A DNA stretch of 64,000 bases from Lichenibacterium dinghuense (GCF_021730615.1 NZ_JAJLMN010000001.1:1612501-1676500), one strand, 5' to 3'; numbered from the stretch's first letter, positions 9,801 to 20,073 are shown. Program-made: numbers and translations. The notes: generated from the sequence alone by a model not told the origin.

Positions 9801-12800
9801 ATGGCCGCACAGAACGAAGCCAAGGATCCGGCCGCCGCCGCGCTCCTGGCCATCGAGGAAGCCCTCAACCTCGTCAAGGCGGACCCCGCAGAGCCGGCCG
9901 CCGCGGAAGCGCCCCCGCCGGCCCCGCCGCTCGGGGGGATCGAGCGGACGCCCAACGGCCCCTCGCCGCGGGTGACGGCCGAGCGGGCCGCGCCGAGCGG
10001 CCCCGACGCCCCCGCGATCGGCCCCGCCCAGGGCGGCAGCCGCGCGGCGGCGCGCGCGCCGAACGGCCTGCCGGCGGCCGGGACCCTGCCGGCGAGCGGC
10101 GGCCTGTCGACCGCGAGCCTCCACGCCAACGACGACCGGCGCTCGGTGGGCCAGCTCCTCGCCGCCCTGCAGACGCGCCCGAGCGGCGCGCCCTTCGCGC
10201 TGGCGCTCGCGGGGTCGGTCGCCTGGGCGCTCGCCTGCGGCTACGTGCTCTACGCCGCGGGCACGTTCGGCGGCGGCCTGTCGGTGGCCGGCCTCGCCCG
10301 GCCGGACGCGGTCGCGGGCATCGGCGCGGTCGTCGGCCCGATCCTGTTCTTCTTCATCCTGGCCGGGCTCGCGCGCCGCACGGAGGAGATGCGCCTCACC
10401 ACGCGCTCCATGGCGGCCATCGCGGTGCGGCTGGCCGAGCCCGAAACCATCGCGACCGAGCAGGTGATGAGCCTGTCGCAGGCCATCCGCCGCGAGGTCG
10501 CCTCCATGGGCGACGGGCTGGAGCGCGCTCTCGCCCGCGCCGGCGAGCTCGAAACCATCGTGCGCAACGAGGTCGCCAACCTCGAGCGCTCCTACACCGA
10601 CAACGAGCGCCGCATCCGCTCGATGATCGACGAGCTGACGGTGGAGCGCGAAGCCATCGTGGCCAACGCCGACCGCGTGCGCGGCGCCATCGCGGGCGCG
10701 CACGAGGGGCTGGCGCGCGACCTCGATTCCGTGTCGGACCAGCTGTCCGCCAGCGTCGCCGAGGCCGGCGCCCGCGTCACGGACGCGCTCGAAGGCAAGG
10801 GCCGCGAGATCACCGAGTCCATGGCGCTCGTCGGCGACGCCACGGCGGCCGCCATCGGCCAGCACGGCGCCGACATCGCCGAACGGCTGCACGCCGCGGC
10901 CGACGACGTGTCGCAGCGGCTCGACGAGGCCACGGGCCGCGTGTCGCGCGACGTGGCCGACCAGGTGGCCGCCGTGGACGAGCGCCTGCGCCAGACCGGC
11001 GACGACCTCGCGGCCCACCTCGCCACCCGCGGCGACGCCGTGGCGGAGCGCGTGGACCTGCTCGCCACCCGCATCGGCGACGACGTGTCGGCCCGCGGCG
11101 ACGCGCTGGCCGAGCGCCTGACCCGCATCCAGGGCGAGCTGCGCGAGGTGGTCACCACCTACGGCACCGCGCTCGACGGCACGCTCGCCGCGACCGGCGA
11201 GCGCATCGCGGCCCGCATCGGCGAGCGCGCCGAGGGCGTGGCGGCGGAGTTCGAGACCGCCAGCGAGAACATCGCCTCGCTGTTCGACATCCGCCGCGCC
11301 GAGCTCGCCGCCTCGGCCGAGCAGCTCGCCGCCCTGTTCCACGACCGCACTGCCGCCGCGCAGGCCGCCTTCGACGCCGCGCAGGGCGACCTCGCCGCGA
11401 TCTTCGAAACGCGCCTCGAGGACCTGTCGGGCTTCGGCAAGGGCGTGATCCGCTCGATCGACGAGCGCGCCGCCGCGTCCCGCGCGGCCTTCCAGTCGGC
11501 CGCCGCCGACCTGCAGATCACCATCGAGGACCGCGAAGCGCAGATCGCCGCGACGGCCGAGCGCGCCGCCGCCGCCATCGCGGCCCGCACCGCCGAGGCG
11601 CGCGACGGCATCGAGGCCGCCGCGGCGGAGCTCGACGCCATCCTGACGCGCCACCATTCCGACCTCGACGCCGCCCGCGAGCACCTGGCCGGCCGCCTCG
11701 GCGACCACGCGGCCGAGCTGCGCGCCGCCCTCGACGCGTCGAACGACAACATGGACCGGGCCTTCGCGGAGCGCGAAGCCCAGATCGCCGCCGCGGGCGA
11801 CCGCCTCGCAGCCCTGGTCGGCGGCGCCGACTACCGCGACGACCTCGACCGCTCGACCGCGACCCTGGCCCAGGCCATCGACGCCCACCGGGCCGACCTC
11901 GCCGCCACCGGCGACCGCCTGTCGGGCCTGCTCGAAAGCCACCTCGTCGGCACCCGCGAGGTGTCGGAAGCCGCCAACGCCGACCTCGACCGGCTGTTCG
12001 CCGACGGCCAGACCCGCACGACCGCGCTGGCCGACGGCCTCGCCGCGACGCTGGGCGAGCGCCTCGCCGCTGTCCAAGACGCGCTGGGCCACCTCCACGC
12101 CGCCATCGACGCGCACCGCGACGACCTCGGCGCCGTGTCGGACAACGTCGCGGCCCTGCTCGACGGCCACGTCGCCGCCACCCGCGAGGTCGTCGACGGC
12201 TCCGGCGCGGCGCTGGACGCCGCGCTCGACGCGCGACGCGCCGAGCTGCAGCTCGCCACGGACCGCCTCGGCGAGCTCGTCGAGCACCACCTCGGCACCG
12301 CCCGCGGCCTCATCGAGGACGCCGGCACCTCCTTCGACGGGCTGCTGGCCGAGCGCGGGCGCGACGTCGCCGAGTCCGGCGACCGCTTCGCCGCCGCCGT
12401 GGCGGAGGCCGGCGACCGCCTGCTCGCCGCCGTCGACACCCGTGCCGTGGCGCTGCACGCCGAGCTCGACGCCACCGGCGACCGGCTGGCCTCCCTGCTC
12501 GACGCCCGCGGCGGCGACATCGGCGGCTCGACCGACCGGCTGGAAACGCTGCTCGACGGCCACGCGGCCCAGATCTGCGCCGCGGTGGACGGCGCCGCCG
12601 AGGCGCTCGACGCCGCCCTGCTGGCGCGTCAGGCGGCGCTCGCCGCCACGGTCGAGACCGCGACCGCGGCCATCGACGGCCTGGGCGCGTCCGGCGACGG
12701 CCTCGCGGCCGGGCTCGACGCGCGCCTCGCCGCCACGCGCGACGCGGTCGACGGCGCCCGCCGCGCCATGGACCAGGACCGCGCCGGCATCGTCGCCGCC

Positions 12801-15800
12801 GTCGAGCGGCACGCCGCCCTGGTGGCGGACCGGTCCGCCACCGCCGAGGCCGCCGCGGCCGAGGCCGCGGACGCGTTGGAGCGGGCGCTCGACGCGCACC
12901 GCGCCCGCTTCGTCGAGGCCGGCGAAGCGCTGGCCGCCGCCATCGCGGCCGGCGCCGCCGAGGCCCACGAGGCCCTGGCCGGCTCCGGCGACGCCGTGGC
13001 CCACACGTTCGACGCCCACCACGCGCGGCTGCGGGAGGCCGGCGACGCCCTGTCGGGCCTGTCCGCCTCCGTCGAGCGCGTCCTGACCGAGGGCGAGAGC
13101 CGCATCGCCGCCGTGGGCGACCGCCTCGTGGCCGACATCGAGAGCCGCACCGCGGCGGCCCGCGACGCGCTCGAAGCCTCGGCCGAGGCGATGCGCGACG
13201 CCGTGGGGATGCGCCACGACGAGATCGTCGGCGCCGGCGACCGCGTCGCCGCCCTGGTGGCCGAGCGCGCCGCCGCGGCCGGGGCCGCCACGGCCGAGGC
13301 CGCCGAGGCGCTGGAGCGCGCGCTCGACGCCCATCGCGCCCGCTTCGTCGAGGCCGGCGAAGCGCTGGCCGCCGCCATCGCGGCCGGCGCCGCCGAGGCC
13401 CACGAGGCCCTGGCTGGCTCCGGCGACGCCGTGGCTCACACGTTCGACGCCCACCACGCGCGGCTGCGGGAGGCCGGCGACGGCTTCGCGGCGCTCGTGG
13501 CCGAGCGCACCGCCGCGGCCCGCGACGGCCTGTCGGGCCTGTCCGCCTCCGTCGAGCGCGCCCTCGCCGAGGGCGAGAGCCGCATCGCCGCGGCGGGCGA
13601 CCGCATGCTGGCCGACATCGAGGCCCGCACCGCCTCCGCCCGCGACGCGCTCGAAGCCTCGGCCGACGCGCTGCGCGACACCGTGGGGGTCCGGCACGAC
13701 GAGATCGTCGGCCTCGGCGACCACTTCGCCGCCCTCGTGGACGACCGCACCGCCGCGGCCCGCGACGCCCTCGCGGCCTCGGGCGAGGCGCTCGACGCCG
13801 CGCTCGACGCGCACCGCCTCCGGCTCGTCGCCGCGGGCGACGAGCTGCTCCATGCCGTCGAGGCCCGCACCGGGCAGCTCCACGCGTCGCTGAACGACGC
13901 CGGCGAGGCCCTCGGCCGCAACCTCGACGAGGGCGAGGCGCGCCTGCTCGCCGCCGGCGACCACCTGCTCGCCACGCTCGACGAGCGGACCGAGGCGGCG
14001 CGCGCCGCCCTGGCCCAGTCCGGCGACGCGCTGGCCGAGATGGCGGCCGGCCGCGGCGCCGACCTCGGCGGCTTCAACGAGACCCTGTCGCGCCGCCTCG
14101 ACGACCACGTGGCGGCCACCCGCGGCGTCATCGGCGAGGCCGAGGGCGCCTTCGAGCGGCTGTTCGCCGACCGCCGCGCCGCGCTCGGCGCCGCCGCCGC
14201 CGAGGCCGCGATCCTGGTCGAGGAGCGCACCGCCGCGGCCCGCGACGCGCTCGCGGCCTCGGGCGACGGCCTGCGCCGCATCCTGGCGGAGCGCGAAGGG
14301 CGCCTGAACGAGGACGCCGAGCGCCTGGCCGCCCTGATCGCCGCGCGCACCGAGGAGGCCGGCCGGCTGATCGAGGCCTCCGGCGGCGCGCTCGACCGCA
14401 CGTTGAGCGGCCACCGCGACGCCCTGGCCGCCACGGGCGACGGCATCGCCGCCGCCATCGAGGTCCGCGTCGCCGCGGCCCGCGAGGCCCTCGACGGGAC
14501 CGTGGTCGACCTCCGCCGCGTCTTCGAGGGCCGCGAGGAGACGGTGCGCGGCGTGCTGGCCCAGCACGTCGACACCTTGCGCGACAGCTTCGTCGACGCC
14601 ACCGAGACGGCCCTGTCGGGCCTCGGCCGCACGGCCGGCACGCTGCACCGCCGCTTCGGCGAGACGGCCGGCGAGGCCATCGCGGCCTTCGGAACCCACG
14701 GCGACCGCCTCAACGCCAGCGTGGCGGACCGCATCGCGCAGTTCGAGCGCGCCGTGATCGAGCCCGGCGGCGCCCTGGCCGAGGCCATCGCGGCGCAGGC
14801 CGACCGCCTGGCCGCCGAGCTCGACGCGGGCGGCACCCGCATCGAGGCGGCCTTCGCCGACCACGCGACAGCCTACAACGACGGCGTGGCCCGCCACGTC
14901 GACGAGCTGACGCTGTCGATCGACCGCCACCTCGGCGCGCTCGACGCCGTGATCGGCGACAAGGGCGGCGCGCTGGCGGACCGCCTCGGCGACCACGTCC
15001 GCGGCGCGGGCGACACCTTCGACCGCCAGGTCGCGACCTTCGGCGAGCGGGTCGAGACCCGCGCGGACGGGCTGCGGCAGGCCGTGGAGCAGCTCTTCGG
15101 GCAGGTCGAGGCCGGGCTCGACGGCCGCCGCCGCGCGCTGGACGAGGCGCTGGCGCTGCGCGCCCTCGAACTCACGCAGGTGCTCGACGCGGGCAGCCGC
15201 GCCCTGACCGGCGCGCTCGAGGGCCGCACCGGCGAGATCGACGAGGCCTTCGCGGCCCGCACGCGCGGCCTCGCGGACCTCCTGGCCGAGCGCACCGCCG
15301 CCCTCCAGGCGGCGTTGGCCGAGCGGCAGGGCGAGGTCGCGGCCGCGGCCGAGCGCCTCGGCGCGCTGGCGGCGGAGCTCGACGCCGGCGCGAACCGCGT
15401 CGACGATCGCCTGGCCGCCCGCGTGGGCGAGATCCAGCGCGTCGCCGCCGAGGGCACGCAGGGCTTCGGCCATGCGCTCGACGGCTCGGCGGCTCGCGTG
15501 ACGGAGCTGCTCGACCACCGCGTGGAGAGCGTCCGCCGCGCCTTCGCCGATGCCACGGCCGCCACGGCCGCGGCGCTGGAAGACCGCACCGCCTGGATGC
15601 GCGACGCGCTGGGTGGCCGCCTCGACGAGGTCGAGACCGCGTTCGACTCCGCCAACGACCGCCTCGGCACGGCGCTGGGCGAGGGCGCCCGGCGCGCCGA
15701 AGGCGCCGTGGCGGAGCACGTCGAGGCCGTGCGCGCGGCGGCCGACGCCGGCGCCGCCGCGCTGCGCGAGGCCCAGGACGGGCTCGGCGCGGAGGTCGGC

Positions 15801-18734
15801 GCGGCCGGCGCCGCGCTGACGGGCCAGATCGGCGCGCTGCGCTCGACGCTCGACCGCTCCGTCGAGACCCTCGACGGCGCCTTGGCGGACCACGCCGCCA
15901 CGGTGGGCCGCCGCGTCGACGGCCTGACCGCGGCGCTCGACGCCCGCACGGCCGAGATCGGCGACCACCTCGCGCACGGCTCGGCGGCGCTCGACGCCGC
16001 GCTCGGCGCCCAGGTGGCGGCCCTGCGCGGGGCGCTCGACGCGGCACTCGGCGAGATCGGGGCCACGCTCGGCGGCCGCGCGACCGAGATCGGCGACGCC
16101 GTGACGGGCGGCGCGCGCGAGCTGTCGCGGCACTTCGCCGTGCACCTCGCCGCCCTGCGCCGCACGCTGGAGGAGGCCGTGGGCGGGCTCGACGCCGCGC
16201 TCGGCACCCACGCCACCGGCGTCAACGAGGCGCTGGCCGGCACCGGCCGGGACATCGACGCGGCGGTGCGGGGGCAGATGTCGGCCCTGCGCGACCTGCT
16301 CGACGGCGCCGTCCACGCGGTCGACGGGGCGCTGGCGGCCCGCGCCAACGAGATCCACGGCGTGCTGGCCGACCGCGTCGGCGACATGGACGCCGGCATC
16401 GCCTCGCAGGCGGCCGCGCTGCAGCGCATGCTCGACGCGGCGCAGCGCGACATCGACGGCGCGCTGGGCACCCGCGCCGACGCCGTCAAGGACGCCCTGG
16501 CGGCCGGCTCGGAGGACCTCAACGCCACGCTGAAGACCCACGCGGCCGGCCTGCAGATGCTGCTCGACGGCGCCGCGCGGCGCATCGACGGCAGCCTCGG
16601 CGCCCGCACGGGCGAGCTCGACCGGGCGCTCGCCGAGCGCGCCGCCGCGGTCGAGACGGCCGTGCAGGCCCACGCGGACGGCTTCGGCCGCGACGTCGAG
16701 GCGTCGCTGGAGCGGCTCGACGGCATGCTGGGCGCGCGGGCCGGGGAGATCGCCGAAGCGCTCGACGGCCGCCGCCACGGCATCGAGGCGGCGCTGACGT
16801 CGAACCTCGACGCGCTGAAGGGCGCGCTCGACACGGCCCTGCGCGACCTCGACGGCGCTGTCGCGGCGCGCGGCACCGAGGCCGGCACGGCGCTGCAGTC
16901 CCGCATCGAGGCCGTGCTGGCCTCGGTCGCGGCCCGCATGGACGACGCGGCGGCGGCGCTCGACGCGCGGGGCCGCGGCCTCACGGCGTCCCTGGCCGAG
17001 CGCTCGGGCGAGCTGCGCGAGCTGTTCGACCGGGAAGGCGCGCTGCTGGTCGACCTCCTGTCGGCGCGCGGCGGCGACGTCGCCCAGGCGATGGCCGGCG
17101 CCGGCGAAACGGTGGCGGCCACCATCGACGAGCGCGCGTCCCACCTCCTGGCGGGCCTCGACGCGCGCCTCGTCGACCTCGACGGGCGCGTGGCCGGCTT
17201 CGACGAGAAGGGCGCGGAGGTCGCGGCCGCGGTGGCGCGGGCCGGCGACGGGCTGCGCGGCGCGCTGGACGAGGCCGCCGACCGCTCGCTCGCGGCGGTG
17301 GCCGGCACGGGCGACGACCTGCGGCGCGGCCTCATGGGGCTGGTCACCCGGCTCGACGCCGCCAACAGCGCCCTGTCGGGGCTGGTCGAGCGGGCGAACT
17401 CCGGCCTCGGCGCGGTCGAGGGCGCGCTCGCGGAGCGGCTGGCGGCCTTCGGCGCCATGCTGGAGGGCGTCGGCCGGCAGGTCGAGGCGCTGCGCTCCAC
17501 CGCCGGCACGACGCTCGACGACGCGGGCTCGGTCGCGGGCGCGCTGGAGGAGCACCACCGCGCCCTGGCGGCCTCGGCCGACGAGCTGCGCGCCACCCAC
17601 GACGCGGTGGAGTCCGAGATCGAGCGCCGCCGCATCGCGCTCGACGCTCTGGCGTCGAGCATCGGCGACCGCACGGGCGACCTCGACGCCGCCATGGGCC
17701 ACTTCACCGCCGTGATCGACGAGACGCTGGGCGCCGCGGAAAGCCGCGCGCGCGACCTCGGCGCCTACCTGGCCGAGGCCGCCCAGGCGGCCGCGGGCGC
17801 GGTGGGCGACCACTTCGACGAGGTGCGCTCCGCCGCGGGCCGCGAGGGCGACAAGGCCGCCGCCGCCCTGGAGGAGGCCTATGCCGGCGCGGTGCGCGAC
17901 ATGGAGCGCCTGTTCTCGGAGGCGGTCGAGCGGTTCCGCGGCTCGGCCGGCGAGGTGCAGGCCATGGCGGCCGACATCGCCCGCCGCTTCGAGGAAGCCC
18001 GCGACGACCTCCAGCGCGCCACGATCGAGCTGCCGCGCGAGACGGCCGAGCAGGCCGCGGAGGTCCGCCGCGTCATCGGCCAGCAGGTCGAGGCGCTGGA
18101 AGCCCTCACGGCGCTGATCGCCCACGTGGGCGACGGCGAGGCGGTCGCCGAAGTGCCGCGCGAGCGGCCCGCGGCGCCGGCCCTGCCCGCGCCCGCCCCG
18201 GCGCTGCCGGCCCCCGCGGCGCCCGCCCCGGCGCCGAAGGGCGGCAAGCGCGGCGGCTGGCTGTCCGACCTCCTCGCCAAGGTCGACCGCGACGACGCGG
18301 CCGACGCGGCCACGCGGGCGGAGGCGGCGCTGCCCGGGACGGTCCCGGCGGCTCCCCCGGTGCTGGCCGGCGGGAGCGGCGGCACCGCGGGCGCGCTCGC
18401 GGCGCTCGACAGCGTGGCGAGCGACATCGGGCGGCTGATGTCCGACGGCGCCCTGATGGACGCCTGGGACCGCCACGCGCGGGGCGAGCGCGGCGCCTTC
18501 ACGGAGCGGCTCTACACGCCGGCCGGCCAGGCGAGCTTCGCCGAGATCCGCCGCCGCTACGACGCGGATGCGGCCTTCCGCGAGACCGTGGACCGCTACC
18601 TCGGCGAGTTCGAGCGGCTGCTGCGGGGTGCCGGCGAGGGCGACGCGGGCGCGGCGCGGGTGCGCGGCATCGTCGACTCGGCGACGGGCAAGGTCTACGT
18701 GCTCCTGGCCCACGCGGCGGGGCGGCTCGTCTGA
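9801..18734 (+). CDS. Giant membrane-anchored coiled-coil protein, growth-pole-ring (GPR/RgsE)-like
   Basis: A protein of about 2977 residues. Residues 1-128 are a Pro/Ala-rich cytoplasmic leader ending in DDRRSVGQLLAALQ. Residues 130-153 and 170-191 are two transmembrane helices. Residues about 195-2690 are almost entirely Ala/Glu/Arg/Asp helical repeats (R-x-x-A-x-x-A-L and GDRLAA units), apolipoprotein-like. Next comes a Pro-rich linker (about 2790-2815), and a conserved globular C-terminus (about 2850-2977) contains LMDAWDRHARGE, LYTPAGQASF and TGKVYVLLAHAAGRLV. This order matches the Agrobacterium GPR / Sinorhizobium RgsE proteins that organise the growing pole, though those are nearer 2100 residues. 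The ATG at 9801 is preferred over a GTG 15 nt earlier. Orthology is inferred from architecture and the C-terminus. Confidence 0.8.
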   Translation: MAAQNEAKDPAAAALLAIEEALNLVKADPAEPAAAEAPPPAPPLGGIERTPNGPSPRVTAERAAPSGPDAPAIGPAQGGSRAAARAPNGLPAAGTLPASGGLSTASLHANDDRRSVGQLLAALQTRPSGAPFALALAGSVAWALACGYVLYAAGTFGGGLSVAGLARPDAVAGIGAVVGPILFFFILAGLARRTEEMRLTTRSMAAIAVRLAEPETIATEQVMSLSQAIRREVASMGDGLERALARAGELETIVRNEVANLERSYTDNERRIRSMIDELTVEREAIVANADRVRGAIAGAHEGLARDLDSVSDQLSASVAEAGARVTDALEGKGREITESMALVGDATAAAIGQHGADIAERLHAAADDVSQRLDEATGRVSRDVADQVAAVDERLRQTGDDLAAHLATRGDAVAERVDLLATRIGDDVSARGDALAERLTRIQGELREVVTTYGTALDGTLAATGERIAARIGERAEGVAAEFETASENIASLFDIRRAELAASAEQLAALFHDRTAAAQAAFDAAQGDLAAIFETRLEDLSGFGKGVIRSIDERAAASRAAFQSAAADLQITIEDREAQIAATAERAAAAIAARTAEARDGIEAAAAELDAILTRHHSDLDAAREHLAGRLGDHAAELRAALDASNDNMDRAFAEREAQIAAAGDRLAALVGGADYRDDLDRSTATLAQAIDAHRADLAATGDRLSGLLESHLVGTREVSEAANADLDRLFADGQTRTTALADGLAATLGERLAAVQDALGHLHAAIDAHRDDLGAVSDNVAALLDGHVAATREVVDGSGAALDAALDARRAELQLATDRLGELVEHHLGTARGLIEDAGTSFDGLLAERGRDVAESGDRFAAAVAEAGDRLLAAVDTRAVALHAELDATGDRLASLLDARGGDIGGSTDRLETLLDGHAAQICAAVDGAAEALDAALLARQAALAATVETATAAIDGLGASGDGLAAGLDARLAATRDAVDGARRAMDQDRAGIVAAVERHAALVADRSATAEAAAAEAADALERALDAHRARFVEAGEALAAAIAAGAAEAHEALAGSGDAVAHTFDAHHARLREAGDALSGLSASVERVLTEGESRIAAVGDRLVADIESRTAAARDALEASAEAMRDAVGMRHDEIVGAGDRVAALVAERAAAAGAATAEAAEALERALDAHRARFVEAGEALAAAIAAGAAEAHEALAGSGDAVAHTFDAHHARLREAGDGFAALVAERTAAARDGLSGLSASVERALAEGESRIAAAGDRMLADIEARTASARDALEASADALRDTVGVRHDEIVGLGDHFAALVDDRTAAARDALAASGEALDAALDAHRLRLVAAGDELLHAVEARTGQLHASLNDAGEALGRNLDEGEARLLAAGDHLLATLDERTEAARAALAQSGDALAEMAAGRGADLGGFNETLSRRLDDHVAATRGVIGEAEGAFERLFADRRAALGAAAAEAAILVEERTAAARDALAASGDGLRRILAEREGRLNEDAERLAALIAARTEEAGRLIEASGGALDRTLSGHRDALAATGDGIAAAIEVRVAAAREALDGTVVDLRRVFEGREETVRGVLAQHVDTLRDSFVDATETALSGLGRTAGTLHRRFGETAGEAIAAFGTHGDRLNASVADRIAQFERAVIEPGGALAEAIAAQADRLAAELDAGGTRIEAAFADHATAYNDGVARHVDELTLSIDRHLGALDAVIGDKGGALADRLGDHVRGAGDTFDRQVATFGERVETRADGLRQAVEQLFGQVEAGLDGRRRALDEALALRALELTQVLDAGSRALTGALEGRTGEIDEAFAARTRGLADLLAERTAALQAALAERQGEVAAAAERLGALAAELDAGANRVDDRLAARVGEIQRVAAEGTQGFGHALDGSAARVTELLDHRVESVRRAFADATAATAAALEDRTAWMRDALGGRLDEVETAFDSANDRLGTALGEGARRAEGAVAEHVEAVRAAADAGAAALREAQDGLGAEVGAAGAALTGQIGALRSTLDRSVETLDGALADHAATVGRRVDGLTAALDARTAEIGDHLAHGSAALDAALGAQVAALRGALDAALGEIGATLGGRATEIGDAVTGGARELSRHFAVHLAALRRTLEEAVGGLDAALGTHATGVNEALAGTGRDIDAAVRGQMSALRDLLDGAVHAVDGALAARANEIHGVLADRVGDMDAGIASQAAALQRMLDAAQRDIDGALGTRADAVKDALAAGSEDLNATLKTHAAGLQMLLDGAARRIDGSLGARTGELDRALAERAAAVETAVQAHADGFGRDVEASLERLDGMLGARAGEIAEALDGRRHGIEAALTSNLDALKGALDTALRDLDGAVAARGTEAGTALQSRIEAVLASVAARMDDAAAALDARGRGLTASLAERSGELRELFDREGALLVDLLSARGGDVAQAMAGAGETVAATIDERASHLLAGLDARLVDLDGRVAGFDEKGAEVAAAVARAGDGLRGALDEAADRSLAAVAGTGDDLRRGLMGLVTRLDAANSALSGLVERANSGLGAVEGALAERLAAFGAMLEGVGRQVEALRSTAGTTLDDAGSVAGALEEHHRALAASADELRATHDAVESEIERRRIALDALASSIGDRTGDLDAAMGHFTAVIDETLGAAESRARDLGAYLAEAAQAAAGAVGDHFDEVRSAAGREGDKAAAALEEAYAGAVRDMERLFSEAVERFRGSAGEVQAMAADIARRFEEARDDLQRATIELPRETAEQAAEVRRVIGQQVEALEALTALIAHVGDGEAVAEVPRERPAAPALPAPAPALPAPAAPAPAPKGGKRGGWLSDLLAKVDRDDAADAATRAEAALPGTVPAAPPVLAGGSGGTAGALAALDSVASDIGRLMSDGALMDAWDRHARGERGAFTERLYTPAGQASFAEIRRRYDADAAFRETVDRYLGEFERLLRGAGEGDAGAARVRGIVDSATGKVYVLLAHAAGRLV
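12814..13728 (+). repeat. Recent in-frame tandem duplication inside the giant gene
   Basis: Two long, nearly identical DNA units lie head to tail: 12814-13248 (435 bp, 145 codons) and 13249-13728 (480 bp, 160 codons). The second carries an extra 45 bp (15 codons) within the unit. Stretches over 100 bp differ at only a few positions, while the other helical repeats of the gene are much more diverged. The duplication keeps the frame. Confidence 0.85.
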
Positions 18735-18953
18735 GCCGCACCGCCGGGGCGGTCACGCACTCTTCGAGCGGGGGGTTCGACCTGCACGGTCCCTCTTCCC
18801 CGCTTCGCCCGACCGTATCCACGCGTCTCGACGGCCGGCAGGTGTCCCCCCTTCTCCCCTCGCGGGAGAAGGGGGACGTGGTGGAGGGAGCAGACCGGGT
18901 GCGACCGTGCCTGTCCCGGAAGCCGTAGAGTCCCGGTCAGCGCGCGGAAAGGA
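18735..18953. repeat. Intergenic palindrome and dispersed repeat
   Basis: This spacer holds a perfect 12-bp hairpin at 18847-18875 (CCCCCTTCTCCC, 5-nt loop, and its complement) and, at 18893-18907, the 15-mer GACCGGGTGCGACCG. The same 15-mer recurs inverted at 23573-23587 and 44953-44967. The hairpin may also terminate the giant gene. The element type is a dispersed intergenic repeat common in rhizobial genomes. Confidence 0.7.
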
Positions 18954-19478
18954 TCATCGATCCTCCAGCGCTTCCTTGAGCTGCTCCTTGTTCATCTTGG
19001 AGCGGCCGGGGATGTCCCGCTCCTGAGCGCGCCTGTAGAGGTCGGCCTTGCTGTCCTCGCCGCCACCGCCGTGATGGCTGTCGTGGTGGCGCGCTTCGGC
19101 GGTCTTCTCGGCGACGTCCTTCGGCTGGGCCGAGTGCTGCCGGCCCTTCTTCGTGTCGCGGCGCTTCTTGTCGGAGGTGCGCTCGTATTCGGCGTCCGTG
19201 AGCTTGTCGCGCGCCTCCTGGGGCAGGTAGCGCTCGCCCGTGTCGCCGCTCTTCTTGCCGGACTTCGTGCCCCAGTCCTCCTCGCCCCACTGGACGAGGT
19301 GGTTGTCCTCCGACTTCTTCCCCTCGTAGCCGCCGCCCTCGTGCTTGTATTCCTGCACGGCCATCTGGGCCTTGCGGGCGGACCATTGGCCGGGCTTGCC
19401 GCCCTTGTCGCCCTCGGTGACCTCCTCCTTCACCTTCTCCCAGAGCTTCGGGTCGGTCTTCTTGGCGGTCTCGGACAT
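18954..19478 (-). CDS. DUF5872-type protein with C-terminal Rho-N/SAP-like motif
   Basis: A 174-residue, very hydrophilic and charged protein. Residues 8-75 contain DPKLWEKVKEEV, DKGGKPGQWSARKAQMAVQEY and EEDWGTKSGKKSG, the conserved pattern of the DUF5872 family. Residues about 140-174 (SKADLYRRAQERDIPGRSKM followed by NKEQLKEAL) look like the short helix-extended-helix of Rho N-terminal or SAP domains, which bind nucleic acid. No signal peptide. It stands alone between the giant gene and lptE. Function unknown; the nucleic-acid link is inference from the C-terminal motif. Confidence 0.8.
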   Translation of the reverse strand: MSETAKKTDPKLWEKVKEEVTEGDKGGKPGQWSARKAQMAVQEYKHEGGGYEGKKSEDNHLVQWGEEDWGTKSGKKSGDTGERYLPQEARDKLTDAEYERTSDKKRRDTKKGRQHSAQPKDVAEKTAEARHHDSHHGGGGEDSKADLYRRAQERDIPGRSKMNKEQLKEALEDR

Positions 19479-19542
19479 GGCTCGGCTCCCGGCGGCGTCG
19501 GGAGCACAACGCGCGCCGGCGGAGGCCGCCGGGGCTGCGACG

Positions 19543-20073
19543 TCAGGGCGCGGCCCGCAGGCCCCCGATCTTCGCGGCGATCTGCGTCGTGAGCTGGTCG
19601 GCCAGGACCTTGGCGTCGCGGATCTCGGCGTCGCGCGCCGCGCGGATGTTGGCGAAGCGCTGGGACGAGCGGTCGTAGGTGGCGAAGCTCGTGGTCGTGC
19701 CCTTGGCGACCGGCGGGCCGCCCTCGATCGGCAGCAGCGTCCAGGTCACGTCCGTCACCACGGTCGCGTCCTGGGCGCGCTGCGTCGTGATGTCGACCAG
19801 CGCCGTCTGCACGCGCTCGGCGGTGCTGAGCTGCAGGCGGTAGCGCGGCGCAGGCCTGGAGCCCGTGCCGTTGAGGTCGGTGATCAGCTCGTCGCGCAGG
19901 TAGTGGCCGAGCCTGTCCGGCACGGGGTCGACCGCGATGGCGCGCAGGTCCTCGCCCATCGTGCCCCCGCGGGCCGCGTAAAGCGGCGCGAAGCAGCCCC
20001 CGAGCCCCCCCGCCGTGCCGGCGAGCAGGACGGCGGCGAGCAGGCGGGACGGCAGGCTCTCAGACCACGACAT
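19543..20073 (-). CDS. lptE: LPS-assembly lipoprotein LptE
   Basis: A 176-residue lipoprotein. The signal peptide ends in the lipobox LGGC with the lipidated cysteine at residue 27. The mature part has the LptE fold pattern: an early conserved FAPLYA, beta-alpha-beta elements with [12 protein letters not shown], and a final helix [18 protein letters not shown]. It plugs the LptD barrel in the outer membrane for lipopolysaccharide insertion. The start overlaps the leuS stop by 14 nt, and leuS-lptE is the standard alphaproteobacterial arrangement. The usual next gene, holA, is not here; a DUF5872 gene follows instead. Confidence 0.92.
   Translation of the reverse strand: MSWSESLPSRLLAAVLLAGTAGGLGGCFAPLYAARGGTMGEDLRAIAVDPVPDRLGHYLRDELITDLNGTGSRPAPRYRLQLSTAERVQTALVDITTQRAQDATVVTDVTWTLLPIEGGPPVAKGTTTSFATYDRSSQRFANIRAARDAEIRDAKVLADQLTTQIAAKIGGLRAAP

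Noticed and set aside
9627-18713. A 3028-codon open frame antisense to the giant gene, and another long frame in the third phase
   Set aside because: Repetitive, extremely GC-rich DNA with codons rich in GCC/GAC/CGC keeps the opposite and shifted frames free of stops. The antisense product is low-complexity Arg/Gly/Val/Ala without domains, and only the 9801 frame has membrane helices, a ribosome site and a conserved C-terminus.
18846-18875. Clustered palindromes considered as a CRISPR array
   Set aside because: Palindromes are scattered singly between genes tens of kilobases apart, with no regularly spaced direct repeats or cas genes.
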